From SIG440 sp045645485 (GTDB lineage: Bacteria; Bacillota; Clostridia; Monoglobales; Monoglobaceae), in NCBI GenBank assembly GCA_045645485.1, contig JAZRIX010000020.1:36991-100990 (forward strand): a stretch of DNA of 64,000 bases, read 5' to 3'. The notes beneath the pieces are model-generated. The model ran no database searches. It had not been told where the DNA came from and saw only the letters and a list, made by a program, of their open reading frames with translations. The stretch's first letter is position 1, and each line of letters opens with the position of its first letter. Made by a program: the position numbers and the translations under genes. Of this stretch, positions 9,546 through 17,676 are shown in pieces.

Positions 9546-10112
9546 TCACACAAAAAACAAATGTTCGATCAAAATTTTCAGTCCTATTATAATAAGAACA
9601 CTGCCGCCAAATATCTCTGCTTTTTCTCTCAGAAATTTTCCGACAGTTTTTCCTATATAAACTCCTGTAAAACTCAATACCAGAGTTATAACACAAATAA
9701 CAACTGCAGCATTAATTATATTTATACCCAGAGCTGCAAAGGTAACACCCATCGCAAGAGCATCAATACTTGTTGCAACAGCCTGAAAAAAAAGCTCTTT
9801 TACCGTCAGATTTTTACATTCACATTCCTCAGGATTTTTTATGGCTGATATTGCTTCCTTTATCATATTAAAGCCTATAAGCGAAAGAATAACAAAAGCA
9901 ATCCAATGGTCAACACTTTTTATCAGCTCCGAAAAAATTATTCCTGCATAATAACCTATAAGAGGCATTATTCCCTGAGCAATGCCAAAAAAAAGTCCTA
10001 CCTTCAAGGCATCAGAAAATTTTATTTTTTTCAGACACATTCCGTTTGTTATTGAAACCGAAAATGCATCCATAGCAAGACTCAATCCTGAAAACAGTAC
10101 AGTAAGATACAT
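9546..10112 (-). CDS. mntP: Manganese efflux pump MntP (YebN family)
   Basis: 188 residues, hydrophobic throughout, with six predicted membrane segments arranged as two related halves. The family-defining motifs are visible: GLSLAMDAFSVSITNGM near the N-terminus and the second-half counterpart VATSIDALAMGVTFAALG, both carrying the membrane Asp residues linked to Mn(II) export. MntP exports excess manganese across the cytoplasmic membrane. ATG at 10110-10112 follows AAGGAAG. I see no yybP-ykoY-like leader. It lies between rsmG and fruK on the same strand. Confidence 0.92.
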   Translation of the reverse strand: MYLTVLFSGLSLAMDAFSVSITNGMCLKKIKFSDALKVGLFFGIAQGIMPLIGYYAGIIFSELIKSVDHWIAFVILSLIGFNMIKEAISAIKNPEECECKNLTVKELFFQAVATSIDALAMGVTFAALGINIINAAVVICVITLVLSFTGVYIGKTVGKFLREKAEIFGGSVLIIIGLKILIEHLFFV

Positions 10113-10130
10113 ATATAAATTACTTCCTTT

Positions 10131-10835
10131 TTATTTTTTTATTTTGTTTGCACGTCTCGGAAACTGCGAAGAAGTTTCTTTTATCTTTTCAATAATAACT
10201 ATTTTTCTAACAATATCCGACTGCGGAATTTTTACTTCTTTTATATCAGTTATTTTTCCGCCCAAAGAACCTATCATTGCCTTTGCGTCATCAATTTCTT
10301 CATCAACCTCAAACTGTTTGAATGCAGCAAATATTCCGCCCACCTTTACAAAAGGAAGACAATATTCACACAGAACCTTCAGATTTGCAACAGCACGCGA
10401 AACAGCACAGTCATACTTTTCACGGTACTTTTTGTCTCTTCCTGCCTCCTCTGCTCTTGCATGTACAAATTCTGCATTTTGAAAGGAAAGTTCACTTGAC
10501 ACTTCACGCAAAAAGCCTATTCTTTTATTAAGTGAATCCATAAAGGTAAAATCAAGGTCACTTCTCATAATTTTTATGGGAACACCGGGAAAGCCTGCAC
10601 CTGTTCCAACATCAATAACCTTTGAACCTTCACGTATATCAATTGCACTAAGAGGAACAACACTGTCAAGAAAGTGCTTGACCGAAATACCGTCAGGATC
10701 GGTTACAGCCGTAAGATTCATTTTTTCGTTCCATTCAACAAGAAGCTGTGAGAACTTTTCAAACTTTTCAATTTTTTCTTCATTTATATCAAAACCGCTC
10801 TCCAAAAGACCGTTTTTTAATATTTCTTTATTCAT
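10131..10835 (-). CDS. rsmG: 16S rRNA (guanine(527)-N(7))-methyltransferase
   Basis: About 234 residues from ATG 10833-10835. RsmG (GidB) uses SAM to methylate G527 in the 530 loop of 16S rRNA. The SAM motif VIDVGTGAGFPGVPIKI and the downstream DSLNKRIGFLREVS and SRAVANL segments are characteristic. The ATG start aligns with recalled B. subtilis RsmG (MNKEILKNGLLESG against MNIEEFTSGLAEKG). A TTG at 10887-10889, preceded by AGGTGA, would add 18 residues and cannot be excluded. Like many rsmG genes it lies beside the predicted origin. Confidence 0.94.
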   Translation of the reverse strand: MNKEILKNGLLESGFDINEEKIEKFEKFSQLLVEWNEKMNLTAVTDPDGISVKHFLDSVVPLSAIDIREGSKVIDVGTGAGFPGVPIKIMRSDLDFTFMDSLNKRIGFLREVSSELSFQNAEFVHARAEEAGRDKKYREKYDCAVSRAVANLKVLCEYCLPFVKVGGIFAAFKQFEVDEEIDDAKAMIGSLGGKITDIKEVKIPQSDIVRKIVIIEKIKETSSQFPRRANKIKK

Positions 10836-10910
10836 ATCTTTTTCTGCCTTATAAAAATCAGATTTTTCGCTATGTCCCAGAATAACCAAGACTCACCTTT
10901 ACATAAAATC

Positions 10911-10937
10911 GTCACCCTGAGCAAAGACGAAGGGTCT
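10911..10937 (+). repeat. Covarying-stem hairpin repeat, single copy
   Basis: GTCACCCTGAGC followed by GACGAAGGGTCT; stem ACCCT/AGGGT. It lies in the gap between the ferredoxin gene and rsmG. Confidence 0.75.
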
Positions 10938-10961
10938 ATTACATTTTTTTATAACTAAAAA

Positions 10962-10996
10962 TTAAAAGAGAGTACAACTGACGCAGCACTCTCTTT
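10962..10996 (-). terminator. Rho-independent terminator of the ferredoxin gene
   Basis: On the minus strand TTAAAGAGAGT pairs with ACTCTCTTTTAA, followed by TTTTTAG. It begins about 20 bases after the ferredoxin stop codon. Confidence 0.8.
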
Positions 10997-11014
10997 AAAA
11001 AATTTTGAATTTTA

Positions 11015-11182
11015 TTATGCCTGAGGAGCGTCTACGGGACAAGCACCTGCACAGCTGCCGCAATCAATGCAAGCATCAGCGTCAATAACGTACTTTCCAT
11101 CACCCTCAGAAATTGCATCTACGGGACATTCGCCAACGCAAGCACCGCACATGATGCAATCATCACTAATTGTATAAGCCAT
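11015..11182 (-). CDS. Small 2[4Fe-4S] ferredoxin
   Basis: 55 residues from ATG 11180-11182. Two clostridial-type cluster motifs are intact: CIMCGACVGECP (residues 9-20) and CIDCGSCAGACP (38-49), each CxxCxxCxxxCP. This is the classic low-potential electron carrier for pyruvate:ferredoxin oxidoreductase, hydrogenase and similar enzymes in anaerobes. A strong GAGGTGA ribosome site lies seven bases upstream, with a promoter at 11236-11264 and a terminator at 10962-10996, so it is a compact single-gene unit. It lies between the predicted origin and rsmG. Confidence 0.96.
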   Translation of the reverse strand: MAYTISDDCIMCGACVGECPVDAISEGDGKYVIDADACIDCGSCAGACPVDAPQA

Positions 11183-11235
11183 TTTTTTCACCTCTTATAT
11201 GTAATATAGTTATGATGCCATATCATCACAATCAT

Positions 11236-11264
11236 ATAATATATTATTTTAAACAATTTGTCAA
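11236..11264 (-). promoter_or_regulatory. Predicted promoter of the ferredoxin gene
   Basis: On the minus strand TTGACA (11259-11264), 17-base spacer and TATTAT (11236-11241), about 55 bases before the start codon. Confidence 0.7.
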
Positions 11265-11662
11265 TAAAAAATTTATTTCAATAAACTAAAAGTTATCCAC
11301 ACAATTCTACTGATAACTTTTTTACTGAAAGTGAATAATTTTTTCTAATTTCTCTGTTTGTGGATTATGTTTATAACTTTTCACACTTATCAACATAGAT
11401 TTAAACATAATCTTTTCCTTTTATATCAACCGTTTCAAAGGTTTTTCACATTATCAACAGCACCTACAATAACTACAACAACACAAATAATATATATTAT
11501 ATTTATATTATAAAAATTTTTTTACAACACTTTTTTATTTAAAAATCGCAACCATAAAAAAAAAGACTGTTTTTTTTCTTTTTATATACTTCTTTTTTAA
11601 CCTTTTCAAAAGACCATTTACTGTAAAAATAAAAAAAACCCCCCATAAATCGCAAAAAATGA

Positions 11663-11691
11663 TTGATTTTATTACCCACATATGTTATAAT
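11663..11691 (+). promoter_or_regulatory. Predicted promoter of dnaN-recF-remB-gyrB
   Basis: TTGATT (11663-11668), 17-base spacer, TATAAT (11686-11691) with an upstream TGT extended -10, 53 bases before the dnaN ATG. Confidence 0.75.
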
Positions 11692-11743
11692 ATAATCGGC
11701 TGAAAAGGATAATATTTTAACCGAAGAAAGGGATTTTTCAAAA

Positions 11744-12850
11744 ATGAACATAATATGCAACAAAAATATATTAAACGAAGCAATCAGTGTTGTTTCAAAA
11801 GCAGTTTCTTCACATTCAAACTTTCCCATACTTGAAGGTATTCTCATAAGAGCCGATATTGAAGGAAATCTTACTTTTGTTTCAAATGATATGGAAATGG
11901 GAATTGAAGCAAAAACCGAGGCGCGTGTTATCAAACCCGGTCAGACTGTTCTCAATGCAAAGATGCTTGGAAATATTGTGAAAAACCTTCCTTTGGATGA
12001 AGTTTATATAGAAACAAACGAAATCAATTTCTGTACCATAAGAAGCGGAAATGCAAAGTTTGAGATTATGGGTCTCAATCCTCTTGATTTTCCTGAGCTT
12101 CCTCAGGTTGATCCTGAATATTCAATAAAGGTAAAAAGCAATTCGCTGAAAGAAATGATTTCAAAAACAATTTTCTGTACATCCCTCAGCGAAAACAGAC
12201 CTGTTCTCAAAGGATGTCTTGTCGAAATCCAAGGTTCTACCATAAAAATGATTGCAACAGACAGCTTCAAGCTTGCTGTGAGAACATATCATCTTGATAC
12301 AGAATATCCGGAAAAGAGATTTATTATTCCCGGAAAGACTCTGGGTGAAATCTCAAAGGTCATAAAAGACGGTGATGAGCTTGTTGAGATAAACTGTACA
12401 TCAAAAAATGCAGTTTTCATTTTTGACAACTGCAGGATTGTTACCCGTCTTATTGAAGGCGAATATCTCAAGTACGAAAGTGCAATCTACAACGATGCTG
12501 AAATAGAAATAACCTGTCCTCTTTATGAGCTTTATGACAGTGTTTACCGTGCATCTCTTATTATAAACGGAAACTCCAATGATGCTCCCGTAAAACTGAA
12601 AATTATGGAAAACAATATCAATGTCTCCTGCGAAACAATTATAGGAAACGTTGATGATAATATCAGTGTTGAGACGGGTGAAGCAAATCTTGAAATAGGT
12701 TTCTTTAATGAATTTCTTATTGATGTGCTGAGAGCCTGCGATGACGAAACTGTAAAGATAAAATTCAAGAAAAATATCAATCCTATGATAATAACTCCTG
12801 TTGAAGGAGACGAATATCTCTATCTTCTTCTTCCGAGAAAGCTCAAATAA
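11744..12850 (+). CDS. dnaN: DNA polymerase III beta sliding clamp
   Basis: 368 residues, normal for DnaN. The protein forms the ring-shaped processivity clamp that tethers PolC and repair factors such as MutS and MutL to DNA. Typical segments are visible: the N-terminal MNIICNKNILNEAISVVSKAVS, SNFPILEGILI, RPVLKGCLVE, IATDSFKLAVR and the C-terminal NPMIITPVEGDEYLYLLLP. It opens the origin-linked operon and its stop codon overlaps the recF ATG (TAATG), suggesting translational coupling. Confidence 0.97.
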   Translation: MNIICNKNILNEAISVVSKAVSSHSNFPILEGILIRADIEGNLTFVSNDMEMGIEAKTEARVIKPGQTVLNAKMLGNIVKNLPLDEVYIETNEINFCTIRSGNAKFEIMGLNPLDFPELPQVDPEYSIKVKSNSLKEMISKTIFCTSLSENRPVLKGCLVEIQGSTIKMIATDSFKLAVRTYHLDTEYPEKRFIIPGKTLGEISKVIKDGDELVEINCTSKNAVFIFDNCRIVTRLIEGEYLKYESAIYNDAEIEITCPLYELYDSVYRASLIINGNSNDAPVKLKIMENNINVSCETIIGNVDDNISVETGEANLEIGFFNEFLIDVLRACDDETVKIKFKKNINPMIITPVEGDEYLYLLLPRKLK

Positions 12851-13956
12851 TGATTGTAAAAGACATAGAATTTTGTAATTTCAGAAATTACAAAAAAGAA
12901 AAAATAGAATTTCACGAAAAACTGAATATAATCTACGGTAACAATGCTCAGGGAAAAACAAATATCCTTGAGGGAATATATCTTTTTTCTCTGGGAAAGT
13001 CAAACCGTGCTTCAAAGGATTTTGAAATGATAAGATTCGGTGAAGAATGTGCTGAAATCCTGATGAACTTTATTTCAAAAGAAAATGAAACAAGCGGAGA
13101 AGTTGTTATAGACAGAAGAAAAAGAAAAAAAGTTCTCATAAACGAGATTCCCGTCAAGAAAAACAGCGATTTGGTCGGAAAGTTCAATGTTGTTTTTTTC
13201 GGACCCGAATATCTAAGTCTTATCCGTGAAGGACCGAAGAAAAGGCGTAAAAATATTGATATAATGATAAGTCAGCTGAAAATCGGTTATGTAAATGTTC
13301 TTGCAGATTACAAAAAGCTGATTGAACAGAAAAACAGTCTTCTGAAAGAAGATTTTCCTGACAAGCTTCTTCTTTCGGTAATAAATGAAAAAATAAAAGA
13401 AATGTCGGTTTATATAATAAAAAACCGTTACGAATATATAAAAAAGATTGAAAAAATAGCAAAAAAAATTCAGCTTGATATTTCTCAGGGAAAAGAAGAA
13501 CTGAAGATGGATTATGTATCCTGTGGTTTGAATATTGATGAAAAAATAATAGAAAATCTCGAAAAAAAGCTTTTTGAAAAAGCTGATGAAGTTTTTTTGA
13601 GGGAAATGAGATACAGAGAATCTATATTCGGTCCGCACCGTGATGATATAGAATTCAAAATAAACGGTGAGGATTTGAAGCTTTTCGGGTCTCAGGGTCA
13701 GCAGAAAACTGCAATTCTTGTTCAGAAGATTGCAGAAGTCGAACTTTTTCGTGAAGAAATAGGTGAATATCCTGTTCTGCTTCTTGATGATATAATGAGC
13801 GAGCTGGACAGCATCCGTCAGGATTATATTCTCAACAAGCTTCGTAATATGCAGATTTTTATTACCTGTACGGACAGAGAAAAATTTTCTGAAATGACCT
13901 CGGGAAAGTTTATAAAAATAGAAAAAGGAAGTGTTTCTGAATGTACCTGCATTTAG
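12850..13956 (+). CDS. recF: DNA replication and repair protein RecF
   Basis: 368 residues. RecF is an SMC-like ATPase that helps load RecA at gapped DNA through RecOR. The Walker A motif GNNAQGKTNILEGIYLFS is near residue 34, the ABC-type signature region FGSQGQQKTAILVQK near 283 and the Walker B PVLLLDDIMSELD near 315. The start overlaps the dnaN stop, and the last 16 bases overlap the next gene. The order dnaN-recF-remB-gyrB matches the B. subtilis origin region apart from the missing dnaA. Confidence 0.96.
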   Translation: MIVKDIEFCNFRNYKKEKIEFHEKLNIIYGNNAQGKTNILEGIYLFSLGKSNRASKDFEMIRFGEECAEILMNFISKENETSGEVVIDRRKRKKVLINEIPVKKNSDLVGKFNVVFFGPEYLSLIREGPKKRRKNIDIMISQLKIGYVNVLADYKKLIEQKNSLLKEDFPDKLLLSVINEKIKEMSVYIIKNRYEYIKKIEKIAKKIQLDISQGKEELKMDYVSCGLNIDEKIIENLEKKLFEKADEVFLREMRYRESIFGPHRDDIEFKINGEDLKLFGSQGQQKTAILVQKIAEVELFREEIGEYPVLLLDDIMSELDSIRQDYILNKLRNMQIFITCTDREKFSEMTSGKFIKIEKGSVSECTCI

Positions 13957-14201
13957 GCTGTGATACAGTTGTGAACACAAAAAATATAATATCAATTCTT
14001 GATCTTGAAAGTACCTCAATTTCAAAATATTCAAAAGAGTTTTTGAAAATAGTTGAGGAAGAAGGCTTTGTGAGAAATGTTTCTGAAGAAATTCCAAAGT
14101 CCTTTGTTATATGTGAGGAAGACGGTCAGTCGGTAGTTTATATTACAAATATCTCAACAAAGGCTCTTGCGGGAAGAATAAAGAAATACAAAGAGATTTG
14201 A
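13941..14201 (+). CDS. remB: RemB/YaaB-like regulator (DUF370)
   Basis: 86 residues. The opening MYLHLGCDTVVNTKNIISILDLE closely follows B. subtilis RemB (YaaB), a small protein of the RemA/RemB family linked to matrix gene regulation, and its position between recF and gyrB is the same. The C-terminal half carries PKSFVICEE and VVYITNISTKALAGR, as in the family. It overlaps the recF 3' end by 16 bases, so translation is probably coupled. The target genes in this organism are unknown, and a spore-former without Bacillus-style matrix may use it differently. Confidence 0.85.
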   Translation: MYLHLGCDTVVNTKNIISILDLESTSISKYSKEFLKIVEEEGFVRNVSEEIPKSFVICEEDGQSVVYITNISTKALAGRIKKYKEI

Positions 14202-14248
14202 TTTAAAAACTCCCCAATTTCGGGTCAGAAAGGTAAAGGTTAAAGATT

Positions 14249-16180
14249 ATGTCGGAAAGTATAACAAATGTACCTGTTGAAAGTTCTTATGACGAAAGTA
14301 ATATTCAGGTTCTTGAAGGTCTTGAAGCAGTAAGAAAAAGACCCGGTATGTATATCGGTTCAACTACTTCAAGGGGTCTTCACCATCTTGTTTATGAAAT
14401 TGTGGATAACTCAATCGACGAAGCTCTTGCAGGGTACTGCAAAGAAATTCAGGTTACCATAAAAGAGGATAATTCAATAACAGTTCGTGATGACGGTCGT
14501 GGTATACCCGTTGGTATTCAGGCACAGACAGGTCTTCCTGCTGTTGAGGTTGTTTTCACGGTTCTTCACGCAGGCGGAAAGTTTGGCGGCGGCGGATACA
14601 AGGTATCAGGCGGTCTTCACGGTGTTGGTGCGTCTGTTGTTAATGCTCTTTCCGAATATCTTGAGGTTGAAATCTGTGACGGAAAAAATGTTCATTATCA
14701 GAAATACGAAAGAGGTTCAAAGCTTGATGAACTGAAGGTTATCGGAACAACCGACAAAACCGGAACCTTTGTTCATTTTAAGCCTGACCATCTTATTTTT
14801 GAAGATTTGATTTACGATTATGATATACTTCTCAAGAGGCTTCGTGAACAAGCTTTTCTGAATGCAGGTGTAAAAATTATTCTTAAGGACGAGCGTCCCA
14901 ATGAAAAGGAAACAGAGCGTCAGGATATTCTGCATTATGAAGGCGGTATAAAGGAGTATGTTGAATATCTCAACAGAAACAAAACTGCAGTGCATGAAGG
15001 CGTTATTTATGTAAATTCAATACGTGAAAATTCTGAAGCAGAAATTGCAATTCAGTATAATGACGGCTATACTGAAGATATTATGAGTTTTGCAAACAAT
15101 ATCAACACAACAGAAGGCGGAACTCACGAAACAGGATTTAAAGCAGCACTTACAAAGGTTATAAACGATTATGCAAGAAAGTACAAGATGCTGAAGGATA
15201 ATGACGAAAACCTCAAGGGTGAGGATACTCGTGAAGGTATAGCCTGCGTTATTTCAGTAAAGGTAACAGAAGCTCAGTTTGAAGGACAGACAAAAACAAA
15301 GCTGGGCAACAGCGAAATGAGAACCATTGTAGAAAAAATGGTAAATGAAAAGCTTAGTGAATTCTTTGAAGAAAATCCTGCTGTTGCAAAGATTGTTGTA
15401 GAAAAAGCAATGATGGCATCACGTGCCCGTGAAGCTGCAAAAAAGGCAAGAGAAAGTACCAGAAGAAAATCTGCTCTTGAATCAAGCACTCTTCCCGGTA
15501 AGCTTGCAGACTGTTCTTCACGTGATACTGAATTCACCGAGATTTATATTGTCGAGGGTGACTCTGCGGGCGGCAGTGCAAAGCAGGGCCGTGACAGACG
15601 TTTTCAGGCAATTCTTCCTCTTTGGGGAAAAATGCTCAATGTTGAAAAGTCACGCCTTGACAAGGTCTATTCAAACGAAAAATTACTTCCTGTTATTACT
15701 GCTATCGGTGCAGGTATAGGAAGTGAATTTGATATTTCAAAAATTCGTTACGGAAAAATTGTAATTATGGCCGATGCCGACGTGGACGGTGCACATATCA
15801 GAACTCTTCTCCTGACATTCTTCTTCCGTCACATGGAACCCCTTATCCGAGAAGGCCACGTTTATATTGCTCAGCCGCCTCTTTACAAGGTTTACAAGGG
15901 TAAGAAGGTAATTTATGCATATAACGATGAGGATTTGAAAAAAGCTCTTGAAGAAATTCCCGATGCATCCATCCAGAGATACAAAGGTCTTGGTGAAATG
16001 AATCCTGAACAGCTCTGGGAAACAACAATGGACCCCGAAAGAAGAATTATGCTTCGTGTTGACCTTGAAGATGCAAGACGTGCAGATGAAATTTTCACTG
16101 TTCTTATGGGTGACAAGGTTGAACCCAGACGTGAGTTTATAGAGGAACATTCGAAGTCTGTAATTAATCTTGATATATAA
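14249..16180 (+). CDS. gyrB: DNA gyrase subunit B
   Basis: 643 residues, a normal length for Gram-positive GyrB without the proteobacterial insert. It supplies the ATPase of gyrase, which introduces negative supercoils together with GyrA. Visible motifs: KRPGMYIGST, the GHKL motif VDNSIDEALAGYC near residue 53, DDGRGIPVG, GGGYKVSGGLHGVG, the TOPRIM EGDSAGGSAKQGRDR near 435, and MADADVDGAHI near 505. GyrA is not adjacent and not in the window. Upstream are dnaN, recF and remB in one apparent operon. Confidence 0.97.
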   Translation: MSESITNVPVESSYDESNIQVLEGLEAVRKRPGMYIGSTTSRGLHHLVYEIVDNSIDEALAGYCKEIQVTIKEDNSITVRDDGRGIPVGIQAQTGLPAVEVVFTVLHAGGKFGGGGYKVSGGLHGVGASVVNALSEYLEVEICDGKNVHYQKYERGSKLDELKVIGTTDKTGTFVHFKPDHLIFEDLIYDYDILLKRLREQAFLNAGVKIILKDERPNEKETERQDILHYEGGIKEYVEYLNRNKTAVHEGVIYVNSIRENSEAEIAIQYNDGYTEDIMSFANNINTTEGGTHETGFKAALTKVINDYARKYKMLKDNDENLKGEDTREGIACVISVKVTEAQFEGQTKTKLGNSEMRTIVEKMVNEKLSEFFEENPAVAKIVVEKAMMASRAREAAKKARESTRRKSALESSTLPGKLADCSSRDTEFTEIYIVEGDSAGGSAKQGRDRRFQAILPLWGKMLNVEKSRLDKVYSNEKLLPVITAIGAGIGSEFDISKIRYGKIVIMADADVDGAHIRTLLLTFFFRHMEPLIREGHVYIAQPPLYKVYKGKKVIYAYNDEDLKKALEEIPDASIQRYKGLGEMNPEQLWETTMDPERRIMLRVDLEDARRADEIFTVLMGDKVEPRREFIEEHSKSVINLDI

Positions 16181-16206
16181 GACTAATGACAAACGATAAA
16201 TTCAAG

Positions 16207-16348
16207 GCATGCTGAGCCTGTCGAAGGATAAAGTAAGGTCATGCTGAGCCTGTCGGAGCATCTATAAAAAAATAAACAAGATGTTTCGACTTCGCCTGCG
16301 GCTTCGCTCAACATGACATAACGTCACCCTGAGTTTGTCGAAGGGTCT
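16207..16348. repeat. Hairpin-repeat array, left copy
   Basis: Four units lie between gyrB and the GIY-YIG gene: a degenerate plus copy (16207-16228), a plus copy with stem ATGCT/AGCAT (16238-16263), a long minus copy with stem ATGTT/AACAT (16279-16317) and a plus copy with stem ACCCT/AGGGT (16323-16348). The last three units, with their spacers, recur almost exactly at 16685-16794. Confidence 0.85.
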
Positions 16349-16357
16349 GAAAAGAGA

Positions 16358-16609
16358 ATGTTTATTATGTTTTATGTTTATATGCTAACAAATTATAATA
16401 ATAATGTATTATATATTGGTGTGACAAACAATCTTGAAAGGCGTTTGTATGAACATAAAAATAAAATAATAAAGGGGTTTACTGAAAAATACAATCTAAA
16501 TAAACTGGTTTATTATGAAACATCTGATACTCCTGAAGATGCTATAAAAAGAGAAAAACAACTTAAGGGATGGAAAAGAGAAAAAAGAATAAACTTATTG
16601 AATCATTAA
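16358..16609 (+). CDS. GIY-YIG nuclease domain protein, frameshifted near its 3' end
   Basis: 83 residues as read; the better start is probably ATG 16367 (MFYVYMLTN). The GIY-YIG core is visible: FYVYMLTN, YIGVTNNLERRLYEHK with its catalytic-type Arg, and EDAIKREKQLKGW with the acidic residue. The frame then ends RINLLNH-stop. Another frame continues KLIESLNPSWEDLSSNW up to a stop at 16642-16644, which is the usual C-terminus of these small UPF0213-like proteins. One base therefore seems to be missing within the A-rich stretch at 16574-16586. It could be a pseudogene, an assembly error or a still-active short form. It sits between two near-identical repeat arrays and has more A/T than its neighbours. 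Confidence 0.75.
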   Translation: MFIMFYVYMLTNYNNNVLYIGVTNNLERRLYEHKNKIIKGFTEKYNLNKLVYYETSDTPEDAIKREKQLKGWKREKRINLLNH

Positions 16610-16651
16610 ATCCAAGTTGGGAAGATTTATCAAGTAATTGGTAAAAGTATA

Positions 16652-16794
16652 GTCATCCTGAGCGTAGTCGAAAGATAAAGTATAGTCATGCTGAGCCTGT
16701 CGGAGCATCTATAAAAAACAAATAAGATGTTTCGACTTCGCCTGCGGCTTCGCTCAACATGACATAACGTCACCCTGAGCCTGTCGAAGGGTCT
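16652..16794. repeat. Hairpin-repeat array, right copy
   Basis: A diverged plus unit (16652-16675) is followed by three units matching the left array in order and orientation: 16685-16710, 16725-16763 (minus) and 16769-16794. By eye the roughly 110-base block differs from 16238-16348 only in a few bases of the A/T spacer and of one loop. The two blocks form a direct repeat around the GIY-YIG gene. Confidence 0.85.
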
Positions 16795-16826
16795 AAAAAG
16801 AATAAAAAGAATAAAGGTGTAAAACT

Positions 16827-17657
16827 ATGAGCAAAGCAGATAAAATCTTTGTGGAAATGTGCAAGGATATAATTGAAGACGGCTGGTCGGATGAAGGCCT
16901 TGATGTACGTCCGAAATGGGAGGACGGAACTCCTGCACATACCGTAAAAAAATTCGGTGTTGTGAACAGGTATAATCTTGCTGAGGAATTTCCAATTTTG
17001 ACTCTCCGTCCCACATATCTCAAAAGTGCTATTGATGAAATTCTCTGGATATGGCAGAAAAAATCAAATAATATCAAGGATTTGAAAAGTCATATATGGG
17101 ACAGCTGGGCTGATGAAAACGGCTCAATCGGAAAAGCCTACGGCTATCAGATGGGTGTAAAGCACAAATACAAAGAGGGCGAGTTTGATCAGGTTGACAG
17201 AGTTCTTTTTGACCTGAAAAACAATCCTCAAAGCCGCAGAATTATGACAAATATATATGTGCATCAGGATTTGAATGAAATGAATCTTTATCCCTGTGCA
17301 TACAGTATGACATTCAATGTTACTGGAAACAAGCTGAATACAATTCTTAATCAGCGTTCTCAGGATACATTGACTGCAAACAGTTGGAATGTTTGTCAGT
17401 ATGCAGTGCTTACACATATGTTTGCACAGGTAAGCGGTCTTGAAGTAGGCGAATTTGTTCATGTTATTGCCGATGCTCATATTTATGACAGACATATTCC
17501 TCTTGTTGAGGAGCTTATCAGCCGTGAACAGTTTGATGCACCGAAGCTTATAATCAACAAGGATATAAAGAATTTCTATGATTTTACTCCCGATGACTTT
17601 GTACTTGAAAATTACAAAGCCGGTGAACAGATAAAAAATATTCCCGTTGCAATTTAA
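16827..17657 (+). CDS. thyA: Thymidylate synthase (ThyA)
   Basis: 276 residues. It methylates dUMP to dTMP using methylene-tetrahydrofolate, producing dihydrofolate that the next gene recycles. The sequence resembles the B. subtilis/phage phi3T ThyA branch more than the E. coli form (IWDSWADENGSIGKAYGYQMG; NLYPCAYSMTFNV around the catalytic Cys). Retained residues: the Arg pair in SRRIMTN, Cys in YPC, RSQD and the Asn in SWNVCQYA. The usual LGxPFN is replaced by TANSWN, a departure from the recalled family consensus. folA follows after 19 bases, so thyA-folA is an operon. Confidence 0.93.
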   Translation: MSKADKIFVEMCKDIIEDGWSDEGLDVRPKWEDGTPAHTVKKFGVVNRYNLAEEFPILTLRPTYLKSAIDEILWIWQKKSNNIKDLKSHIWDSWADENGSIGKAYGYQMGVKHKYKEGEFDQVDRVLFDLKNNPQSRRIMTNIYVHQDLNEMNLYPCAYSMTFNVTGNKLNTILNQRSQDTLTANSWNVCQYAVLTHMFAQVSGLEVGEFVHVIADAHIYDRHIPLVEELISREQFDAPKLIINKDIKNFYDFTPDDFVLENYKAGEQIKNIPVAI

Positions 17658-17676
17658 TGAAGAAAGGAAAAATAAT

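Larger units (their letters stand above)
11183..11743. other. Predicted replication origin region (oriC)
   Basis: A 561-base non-coding, very AT-rich gap between divergent genes. It holds a perfect DnaA box TTATCCACA at 11293-11301 and three one-mismatch boxes: TGTGGATTA (11359-11367, opposite orientation), TTATCAACA (11387-11395) and TTATCAACA (11451-11459). They are followed by a run of almost pure A/T at about 11480-11545 that could be the unwinding element. Gene direction switches here, mostly minus to the left and nearly all plus to the right. dnaN-recF-gyrB on one side and rsmG on the other are classic origin neighbours. dnaA itself is absent from the window. Confidence 0.75.

Noticed and set aside
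16581..16587. A AAA AAG slippery heptamer as a programmed -1 frameshift in the GIY-YIG gene
   Set aside because: The heptamer is not in register with the upstream reading frame, so a simple indel is more likely.
16207..16794. Regular repeats suggesting a CRISPR array
   Set aside because: Units alternate in orientation, spacers are short and themselves repeated, and no cas genes are present.
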